Shown piece after piece: positions 56,001 to 64,000 of a stretch of DNA of 64,000 bases. The stretch is taken from NCBI GenBank assembly GCA_963932465.1, contig OZ010788.1, positions 672,040,484-672,104,483 on the forward strand. The letters run 5' to 3'. Positions within the stretch are counted from its first letter, which is position 1, and the number at the start of each line of letters is the position of its first letter. The translations under genes and the position numbers were made by a program. Origin of the DNA: Maratus speciosus. Taxonomy: Eukaryota > Arthropoda > Arachnida > Araneae > Salticidae. Below the pieces are notes generated by a model that ran no database searches, had not been told where the DNA came from, and was given only the letters and a program-made list of their open reading frames with translations.

Positions 56001-56483
56001 TTAATGTAAATACTAATTCAGGTGAAATTTTTTTTTTCCAAATTCAGGATTCAAATGCACTATGTATTCGTATTATGTGAAATCGTTTACGCAGACGATA
56101 CTTACTCATTTTAAAAGAATTACATCATGAATTTTTTGTAAAGTGGCAACAATAGAATTGTAAATAAATACAATTAATTGTTAAATTCGATATATCATAA
56201 ATAAAAAATTCCGAGGAAATTCTTAGTTATCTGTCTGAATTTACATTCCTATAATTAAAATGCGCCAAAACATAAAATAACGGTTTTGCTTAATAAAGAT
56301 GCAAGAATAATATAAAAAAAATATTGTTACTTTCAAATATTTATCTTTTAAAAATGCTTCGCGAATCCAAACAAAGCTTGACTTTTGCTAGTTATTGTAT
56401 ATGTTGTTCTGGAGATCTTAGAGATTAATGTAAATAATAATTCAGGTGAAATTTTTTTTTTTCCAAATTCAGGATATAAAGGG
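53018..56483. mobile_element. TTAA-flanked element, 3.47 kb, containing a tandem array
   Basis: TTAA lies at 53014-53017 and 56484-56487. Ends CCCTTTATATTCTGACAG and, complemented, CCCTTTATATCCTGAATTTG, with 14 of the first 15 bases matching. The left 0.9 kb is unique AT-rich sequence and the rest is the 427-bp array. The last array unit runs directly into the right terminus, so the terminus is part of the unit or fused to it. No transposase. Confidence 0.7.
53912..56471 (+). repeat. Six tandem units of ~427 bp
   Basis: GGATTCAAA starts units at 53912, 54340, 54767, 55194, 55621 and 56047, with GGATATAAAGGG at 56472. Spacings are 425-428. Units 1 and 3 share one set of small variants (TTGACTTTTGC, TTTTCTCCAAATTC). 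Units 2 and 4 share another (TTGACCTTTTGC, TACTAATTCAGGTG). This indicates duplication of a two-unit block. Units 1 and 6 are the most diverged, as expected at array edges. Confidence 0.97.
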
Positions 56484-56489
56484 TTAAAA

Positions 56490-56830
56490 TAGGTTCAAAA
56501 ACAATTTCATTGAAAATTTTAAGTGGGATTTAAAAGTTAGATCACAAGCTGCGGTTAAAAAAATAATAAAGTCACGTGTAAGAATTTCAAAATAACTGTC
56601 CTGTTTAATATAATTGGTATGTCTGAATGCATTTCTTGAAATAAATAATTTAAGGTTAGATCACTAAGTATTATTTGAAAATTAAGAAAGTCGAAACGAA
56701 AACTAATGCAATGATATATAAGAATTTGAACATTTCTGTTTCTTTTGTTGTATTTTGTTCGAAGAAATACATTTATTTGATAAAAGGGATTAAAAGTTAG
56801 ATCACAAGCTGCAAATTTAAAATTAACACA
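56490..56830 (+). repeat. ~150-bp degenerate repeat, about two units
   Basis: AAAAGTTAGATCACAAGCTG occurs at about 56532 and 56788, and AAGTCACGTGTAAGAATTTC at 56569. These match landmarks of the repeat at 62.6-63.1 kb. Confidence 0.6.
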
Positions 56831-56833
56831 TTA

Positions 56834-58093
56834 TAGTCCAGGCAATAGAGACCGTCACCGTATAGGGGCTCTACCTAGCAAAATTCATGGTAGTTCTGGA
56901 AAAAGGCTTACTATATGTTTTTTGGGTCGCTGGATCCGAATTTTTAACTTCCCGCCAAAATTTCCCCCGGCAACCTCCGCCCAAATTTTGGTAAAATTCC
57001 CCCCAAAAAAGGTTTTTATTAAAAACATCAATTTTTTTTTTATTGTTTTAGGGAAAAAGTATCTAGAAATTCAGAAAGTAGACAAAATTTGCAACGAATT
57101 AGATACATGACATTATGACATAGGATGAAGGGAAGGGGGGGGGGGGGTGTCTGCCTCGGAACATCAAGTTGCGCAATTCCACTTAACCACTGACACGTTT
57201 ACATTCGCCCTCCCATCTCCCCTCCGAACTTTCTCTATAAGGTTTACTTTAAGTTTTTTGAGTCGCTGAATCTGAATTTTTAACTTACCCACAAAAATCC
57301 CCCCCCCCCCCCCAAATAGTTGTTTTTAACTTAAATTTCTTATTGTTTTGGGGAGAAGCATTACGAAATTCAGAAACTAGACAAAATTTGCAACAAATAG
57401 GATACATGACATTATGACATAGGATGAACGGGGAGGGGGAGGACTGCCTCTGACCATACACTGCAGCGCTACGTGCACTAAGTTATGTGCACTAGTTTAT
57501 CCTACGTCATAATGTCATATATCCTATTTGTTGCAAATTTTGTCTAATTTCTGAATTTCGTAATGCTTTTCCCCTAAAACAATAAGAAATTTAAGTTAAT
57601 AACAACTATTTTTTTTGGGGGGGGGGTTCGGGGGGGGGATTTGGGGGGTAAGATAAAAATTCGGATTCAGCAACCCAAAAAACTTAAAGTAAACCTTATA
57701 AGGAAAGTTCGGAGGGGAGATGGGAGGGCGAATGCAAACGTGTGAGTGGTTAAGTGGAATTGCGCAACTTAGTCCACGCAGCACCACGCGCATGTTCGGA
57801 GGCAGATCCCCCTTCCCCTTCATCCTAAGTCCTAATGTCATATATCTAATTTGTTGCAAATTTTGTCTACTTTCTGAATTTCTAGATACTTTTCTCCTAA
57901 AACAATAAAAAATTGATGTTTTTAATAAAAACCTTTTGGGGGGGGGGCTTTTTACCAAAATTTGGGGGGTTGCCGGGGGAAATTTTGGTGGGAAGTTACA
58001 AATTCTGATTCAGCGACCCAAAAAACATAAAGTAAGCCGATTTTCAGAACTACCATTAATTTTGCTAGGTAAAATTCCCTATTGCCTGGACTA
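56834..58093. mobile_element. Nearly full-length inverted repeat element, 1260 bp
   Basis: The two halves (56834 to about 57465 and about 57466-58093) are inverted copies. The ends are TAGTCCAGGCAATAG and its exact complement. TTA lies on both sides (56831-56833, 58094-58096), giving a PIF/Harbinger-like 3-bp duplication; a TA duplication with GTCCAGG ends is also possible. Each arm holds two related subunits (TCGCTG(G/A)ATC(C/T)GAATTTTTA at 56927 and 57262), each followed by ATTTGCAAC and CATTATGACATAGGATGAA. G- and C-runs mark each arm. Long frames across it reflect G/C runs and symmetry. Confidence 0.9.
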
Positions 58094-58383
58094 TTAATCG
58101 ACATTGCTCTCCTTTTGGGAACATTACTTAATTTTTTTTTTTTTTCTAAAATGAGTATTTTATATATTGTTTAAAAGTTTGTTATTTGTATTTGGAATAT
58201 ATGAGATAAATTCCAAAATCCTTTCCAGTAGTTGGCCAAATGTTTAAAATAGTGTGTCATTTAAGGCGAAAATTAGTTTTACACGTGGCACTAGACAAAA
58301 TAGTTTTGTTTGAACTGTTGGAGAATCTGTTGTCACATTGTTGTCAGCTGCCATTGAAGAGAAGACATTTTATGATTTTTTTT

Positions 58384-58900
58384 TTTTTCAATTCCTACTA
58401 TTAGCTCACACTCTCCCTATATTTATTTATATATTTATATATTTATCTTGTACAAATTTTCAATCGTTAATAAAATACTCATTATTCATCCTATCAGGTT
58501 GAAATAAATTTTTTTAAACTTGTACTGGATGACAATTGATGTTAATAAAGTTTTTTCAAATATTAATTAATTAATTAAATTTTAATTAATTAATTTTAGT
58601 TTTGCATGGGAAACAAATTGGCCGCCATTGGTTATTGAATTTCAATGAAAGTATTTTCACTAAGGGTTACCATAGGGGGGGACCCTGTTCTGTCGCCAAA
58701 TACCCCCAAGTTTGTCGCCAACTTGGCGATATATCGCCAAATTTGGCGGCAAAAATGAGTCGCCAAAAGTGACGCCAACTTGGCGATATCTGTAATATTT
58801 CGCCAAATTCCCATAGAGTTCCATTGTAAATCTACTTGCTTATAGAAAATCAACAAATTGAGATATTTTAATGCAACAAAAACTCATATTAGCTTGATTA
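58384..58900 (+). repeat. Dispersed repeat with CGCCAA palindromes, copy 2
   Basis: Same order of landmarks as 42736-43240: TCAATTCCTACTATTAG, AAAATACTCATTATTCATCC, TTAATTAATTAAATT, GGCCGCCATTGG. It ends with a dense block of CGCCAACTTGGCG and CGCCAAATTTGGCG palindromes (58690-58810). Confidence 0.8.
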
Positions 58901-59753
58901 TATTAAATTTTTCTTTGATGGCCTAAGTAGGAATTGACTTTAAAAACAAAATTTTTATATTACTTGTTAATTAGAAAATGTAAAAAATTAGTTTATGATG
59001 AGTTGGAGACAATTACAGTAAGTTAAAATAATCCACTTGCATCTTGCTTATTTCAAATAATAGTTTTATAAGAATTATTGTTAATAACACCGCAAGCAAG
59101 ATATTTTAAAGATTAAATTTTGCATTTTCGACTGATTGCTTCGACTGATCAACTTCTGGAAAATGGCAATTAAAGAAATTATTGATTTATAATTTTCTTG
59201 CTATTTAATTTCAGTCCATTTCAATCGCAACCATGATAGGGCATTCATTAAGGATTGTAGCAATCATATAAGTTTACTTCTAAAACTTAAAATGAAGAAA
59301 ATAAAATAAAAACTCCGTAGCACTGACCTTATTTAATCAACTACTGGGTGGGTCACCCTATCTATAATTTTTTTTAAAGTTTCATTTGAATTTTCCATTT
59401 TTTAAAACGTGTTAAGAAAAGGCGAAATTTGCTATTTTGGCCACTTTTGGAAGAATATTTTTTCTTATATAATTTTATAATAAAAATTATATTTGTTAGT
59501 TAAAATATGTTTATAACTGTCTATTGTATAATACAACAACGGAAATAATAAGTATAATAGTTCATGGAAGAACAAGTTTTTCCCAAAATAGGAGCAATGG
59601 CTCCTTCGTTAGTTTTCAATGCCATGCGGAATGTCACAAATTTCGCTTGCCCAATACGGTGTTTTTGTTATGAGCCCAAAAGTAATCTTTATAAAAGCTC
59701 TTTGAAATGCTGCTTTTTTTATTCCTAGCAAAGTTGTCTTGAAAGTGTTACTC
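58901..59753. other. AT-rich stretch without a recognised gene
   Basis: No paired termini, tandem array or recognisable frame. Confidence 0.35.
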
Positions 59754-59757
59754 TTAA

Positions 59758-59957
59758 CCCCTTCGGGGCCAGCGTCTCTTACGCAAATTTTATCCGGTGG
59801 CACCACTTATTTTTTATTAAGTTATCTTCACTTACATGATTACGAAAATGATCTAATAAAATAAGACAAATATTTCCGTTCTTTATTACTGGTACGGGAA
59901 AGAAATTCTGTATGCACCATTTGAAGGTGCATAGATGCAACCACGGTCTCGAATGGG
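59758..59957. mobile_element. TTAA MITE of the CCCCTTCG family, 200 bp
   Basis: TTAA lies at 59754-59757 and 59958-59961. Ends CCCCTTCGGGGCCAGCG and, complemented, CCCATTCGAGACCG. The core AATAAGACAAATATTTCCG and TTACTGGTACGGG parallels 3559-3758. It is a diverged member. Confidence 0.8.
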
Positions 59958-60036
59958 TTAAAATCTGTTTTCTACTTTGTCAGCTATCAAGTCTCCGGCT
60001 TTTTGGATACCAATATTTTAATTCAAAAAATGGTGT

Positions 60037-60201
60037 GAAACTGTAGCTAATCGTAATAATTATGAGAAATAAACATTTGACTGGACAAGATGCTCGGATA
60101 TATTAACAATATCGCACGAACCCAATTCCACATTCGATGGAAATTATCCAGAAATAAGACAGGATTTTCCTTATGGGAAACAATCTAGATTTGAAATTTG
60201 T

Positions 60202-60241
<40 letters not shown>

Positions 60242-60429
60242 GAATTTTCTGTAATAAGTGCAATTTAATCTTATATATAAAAATGAAAATTTGTTTGTCT
60301 CTCTGTATGCTATACAAATCCACAGTTCGGAAGCCAGAATAGTGAAACGTTATGTACGTGTGTATTAAAACACGGCCGAGGCAACTAAAGCAATCCGGAA
60401 TCGAAATAATTTATATTTCACTTTTAATT
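60037..60429 (+). repeat. Direct duplication, copy 1 (includes a Helitron-like left end)
   Basis: Nearly identical to 61176-61553. The copies differ mainly in the length of an A-run (about 38 against 19) and a few bases. The right half begins TCTTATATATAAAAATG at 60269, the same left end as the Helitron-like element at 61393. Confidence 0.93.
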
Positions 60430-60469
60430 GAAACAAGTTGGAAATTGCTCGTCAAACGTGGCAAATGAG

Positions 60470-60526
60470 GTGCGTTCGTACTATAACTAGTTTTAGAATT
60501 ATTTTTTGCACCCCATATTGTACTGA

Positions 60527-60564
<38 letters not shown>

Positions 60565-61040
60565 CTCTTCATAAAGTGCATACTCTGTAACATCATTAAA
60601 ATGCACTTCCAATATTTTTTCCCCATTCCCCGTAATGTAACGGAACACTTTTGACTGCCCCTGTAATTAAGCTATACATCCGATTTTCCTAAAATTTTAA
60701 ATGGCTTAACAAAATTTTGCAACAATTATATCTTTAAAATTTCAGACCATTCGAAAGGCTGTCACATCATTAAAATGCACTTGCAATAATTTTTCCCATT
60801 GGCCGTAATGTAAAAAAAAACTTTTGACTGTCCCTGTCATTAAACTATACATCCGATTTTCATAAAATTTGAAATGGCTCGACAAAATTTTACAACAATC
60901 ATATATTTAAAATTTCAGACCATTCGGTTTGGTAGTTTTTGCTCTGTTATATGCGGACAGACAGACGGACAGACGGACGGACAGACGAATGGACTGAACG
61001 ACGACTATAGGTGCTACGTATTTATATAATTACGAACGCA
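60470..61040. mobile_element. Short element with GGTGCGTTCGTA ends
   Basis: GGTGCGTTCGTA near 60470 is exactly inverted near 61030 (TACGAACGCACC). Two similar internal segments (about 60590 and 60765, each with ACATCATTAAAATGCACTT and CATCCGATTTTC) lie within, then (GACA/GACG)n at 60957-60987. It is related to 40088-41879. The limits could be wider, because similarity to the other copy continues outward. Confidence 0.55.
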
Positions 61041-61175
61041 CCTAAAAAGAAAGATAATTAAACGCAGACATAATATTATAGGTGAAAGCTCAGATGAATC
61101 TTCAATTCGGTATATAGAAAAAATTAAACAAAGTACAAATAGAAAAAAAATTGTTTAAAACAAATTTCAGAAAAC

Positions 61176-61553
61176 GAAACTGTAGCTAATCGTAATAATT
61201 ATGAGAAATAAACATTTGACTGGACAAGATGCTCGGATAAATTAACAATATCGCACGAACCCAATTCCACATTCGATGGAAATTATCCAGAAATAAGACA
61301 GGATTTTCCTTATGGGAAACAATCTAGATTTGAAATTTGTCAAAAAAAAAAAAAAAAAAACTCTCGAATTTTCTGTAAAAAGTGCAATTTAATCTTATAT
61401 ATAAAAATGAAAATTTGTCTGTCTGTCTGTATGCTATACAAATCCACAGTTCGGAAGCCAGAATTGTGAAACGTTATGTACGTGTGTATTAAAACACGGC
61501 CGAGGCAACTAAAGCAATCCGGAATCGAAATAATTTATATTTCACTTTTAATT
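61176..61553 (+). repeat. Direct duplication, copy 2
   Basis: See copy 1 at 60037-60429. The start-to-start distance is 1139 bases, so the arrangement equals one extra copy of a 0.38-kb segment flanking a 0.75-kb middle. Confidence 0.93.
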
Positions 61554-62045
61554 AATAAAAAAAAAACACCAAATTTTCAGCAATTTCCTATCAAATTTAA
61601 ACACTTTTTGTTATAGCAGCTGCCAGTAATTAAAAATTCAAAATAAAATTCTTACCGCAACAATTACCTTTCTATTGCAAGATGAATTGCATATTACGTA
61701 CGTCACGCTGTAATACTAAAAAGTTGTAGCGGGTATTACGATAATTCTTTTACCTCACATGCAAATAATTAGAGATTATTTAATTGCTCTTAATTATTAC
61801 AATTTTTTAAAAATAAAGAACACACATTTTATCGCAAACATCAACAACACTTTTTATTCTATTTATTCCCTTATTCCAAAGATATCGTTTTATTGTCTGC
61901 TACCATAGTAACATGATAAATTAAATTTCATTAAAAAAAAGGCACAGTAGTAGAAAAATATTTTACTAAATCGAATAGTTATTTTTAATTTTGGTTCTAG
62001 AATTAAATTCGGGACTCCCGTGCAAAGAACGGATTAAACAGCTAG
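61393..62045 (+). mobile_element. Helitron-like non-autonomous element, 653 bp
   Basis: It begins TCTTATATATAAAAATG after A and ends CAGCTAG before T, fitting the A|TC...CTAG|T rule of Helitrons. Near the right end CGGGACTCCCG forms a small hairpin about 30 bases from the end, as expected. There are no terminal inverted repeats. No Rep/helicase frame is present. Confidence 0.65.
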
Positions 62046-62046
62046 T

Positions 62047-62560
62047 GCTGTATAAAAATGGTTCAATCATCTTTCGCGTAAAGTAGTCAGAAAAATAATG
62101 TAATGATGAAAAATAAAGAGATAGATAACGAAAATGCTTATGGAACAGGAAAATTGTTTTTTTTTTAATTATAAATGGAGATGTTTATTATAATTGTATA
62201 TGTAATTTGTCTATTCTTCGTAAAATATCAGTTTCAGAATGATATTGTCCTTTTTATTTCTAAAGAACTGAAAAATAACTCTCATAACTGCACAGAGGCA
62301 ATGTAATTTTTTGTAAAAAAAAAAAAAAAAATTGTCCCTATTAGGTACTATTATTCTCATTTTGGGAACGTACTATTTCTCATAAATAATGGACAATTTT
62401 TATTTTTCAGAAGCACTTTAAACACATCCTATTCATTAAGAAAAAACAACGGTTCCATAAAACAGTAGGTTAATATATACTGTGACGGTTAAAGGGTTAA
62501 TGAATTCTAAACAAAAACTAATTAAATCACTTGTTGTCATGTAACATCAGGGTTAAAAGT
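62047..62560. other. AT-rich spacer
   Basis: No gene. An A-run lies at 62317-62333, and GGTTAAAGGGTTAA at 62486 resembles an orphan TTAA-element end. Confidence 0.35.
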
Positions 62561-63070
62561 CATAATGCAATCTGAGTATTGAAAATTAATTTAATCGAAA
62601 CGAGATTTAATTATGTCATGTAGAATATTCACATTTTTGTCCCCTTCAGATGATGAAATGTTGAAACAATATCGTTTCTTTATTAAAATGTAACACGCGG
62701 TTTAAAAATTAAGTCGTGTGCTATTGTTTGAAAAGTAATAAAGTGATAACGAAATTTATAAAACTAAATGAAAATTAATAATGTCACGCGTAAGAATTTC
62801 AAAGTTTCTTTCTTGCTTAAAATATTTTGTGTCGAAACAAATTTAGTTTAAAATTCTAAAATGTAATTTAAAAGTTAAGTGAGAAGTTGCGGTTTTGAAA
62901 ACTAGTGAAATTGAAACGAATAAAGTCACGTGTAAATATTTCAAAATTTCTGTCTTCGTTAAAACATTCTGAATGTCGAAATATATTTCTTTATGAAACA
63001 CAATAAAAGTTGGATTATAAACAGTAGCTTCAAAATTAATATAAGTTAAATGCAAGAATTATTTTACGCC
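62560..63070 (+). repeat. ~140-170-bp degenerate tandem repeat, about three units
   Basis: AATTTCAAA(G/A)TTTCT followed by AATAT or ACATT and then GTCGAAA recurs at about 62622 (diverged), 62794 and 62936. Each unit also has TTAAAAGTTAAGT(C/G), a TGCGGTTT-like block and AAGTCACGTGTAA. It is the clearest run of the short background repeat of the right third. Confidence 0.7.
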
Positions 63071-63784
63071 TTAGATGAATATATTTTGCCACTAAAAGTA
63101 ATTATTGTAAACAAATCGCAAATAAACCGAAACAACTTTTTTTAATTTGGCAGTTCACTAAAATTTAAAAATTACATAGGGGCTGTGCATATATAACGTT
63201 ATTACTTAAGGGGGGAGGGGGGTCTGGCACTTGATATCGTCAGATATCTCAAGGGTGAGGGGGGGGGGGTTGCTTTCAGATATCGTTATCATTTTTGGTC
63301 CAATCAAACTTTTCTTTTTTGAGTAATTTTTTCTTCACATCCATAATCTGTTATCTTTTATTTATTATTATTTTTGTATGTTTAATTGAAAATACAAAGC
63401 TATTATTAAAGTTATTAAATGTTTATAAAATAATTTCATTCTAAATTTCGCAACATCCTAACGTTTGACATTCCTGTTCTCCTTCCATGTGTGCATATAA
63501 TTCGCTATTAGCAAAACCAGGAGCACAATCTGTTGTAAATAATTCTTGCGTTTACCAGTAAAGAAAGTGAAATAATGTTATCTACTGATTTGCTGATAAG
63601 TTCTACTTTTACCCTTCCCGGGCAGAGGGCAATTGCAAGAAGACAATATTACTGTTGAATTGTATTATGTAACAATAAGCTACTATTAAACACTTTTAAA
63701 TAGTAACTAACACTTTTAGATGTTATTTGATATAAATTTTTTTCATGTATTTATATTTTATTGACTTCTTGAATCCGTAAACTA
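63071..63784. other. Non-coding spacer with G-runs
   Basis: G-runs lie at 63210-63222 and 63257-63270, with GATATC(A/G)TTATC-like motifs between. No gene. Confidence 0.35.
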
Positions 63785-64000
63785 TGCGACTACCCAGCAA
63801 AGAAAGAAACAGTGGGTCATCAGCTGGAAAAAAGATGGCAGCCAGCACTGCCATCAGCGGTAAATGCAAGGGTGCCATTACTTAAACCAGTACAAAAGTG
63901 TCCGTGCGGAATGCAGGTGGCCCATCAGTGATGGCCAACAGCAGGCCAGCATTGGTATGCCATCACATTACTTCAATCCGGCACTTTTCCTGCAGTGCTA
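63785..64000. repeat. GC-richer segment cut by the window edge
   Basis: Composition changes clearly. CCAGCACTGCCATCAGCGG and CCAGCATTGGTATGCCATCA, plus two GGC(C/A)CATCAG(T/C)-like pieces, suggest internal repetition. It may be the start of a repeat element or an exon; the sequence ends before this can be decided. Confidence 0.35.

Noticed and set aside
53912..56471. CRISPR-like array
   Set aside because: Units of 427 bp are contiguous with no spacers, and the setting is eukaryotic.
57596..57958. 120-codon open frame on the minus strand
   Set aside because: It lies within the giant inverted repeat. The prolines and glycines come from G/C runs, and there is no recognisable domain.

Overview
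The window is AT-rich non-coding DNA from an animal, most likely an arthropod. That guess rests on the decayed mariner/IS630-Tc1 transposase remnants, TTAA-flanked piggyBac-type elements, a Helitron end and tRNA-derived repeats. The species and order cannot be told from the sequence. I found no convincing host protein gene, rRNA gene, functional tRNA gene, CRISPR array or bacterial-type operon. Every open frame is short. The only frames that resemble a known protein family belong to broken transposases near 10.7-11.0 kb (+), 15.4-15.6 kb (-) and 16.0-16.6 kb (-).

From about 0.4 to 34 kb the background is an old, diverged tandem repeat with a monomer of about 0.9 kb, clearest as three adjacent monomers at 25.0-28.5 kb. 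Many transposons have landed in it. In several cases the monomer can be followed across the insert, which gives exact insertion boundaries and target-site duplications: TTAA elements, a 0.95-kb element with an 8-bp duplication, TA-flanked elements, a probable Harbinger-type element with TTA duplications, and an apparent 7-kb TA-flanked insertion at 18049-25044 with palindrome-rich inverted termini.

From 34 to 47 kb there are foldback elements, TTAA elements, two pogo/Tigger-like elements, a 43-bp minisatellite and stretches with no recognisable feature. From 47 to 63 kb a second, shorter degenerate repeat (about 140-170 bp) forms the background. One local derivative is a fresh 196-bp tandem array at 47314-48178. 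A different tandem array (six units of about 427 bp, 53912-56471) lies inside what looks like a single TTAA element (53018-56483). A 1.26-kb, nearly full-length inverted repeat occupies 56834-58093. The right end holds a Helitron-like element, a 0.38-kb direct duplication and a GC-richer edge that is cut by the window.

Together this looks like pericentromeric or otherwise gene-poor, repeat-dense chromatin. Its interest lies in the nested history of the elements, the precise insertion sites, and two cases where mobile-element ends and satellite formation appear linked.
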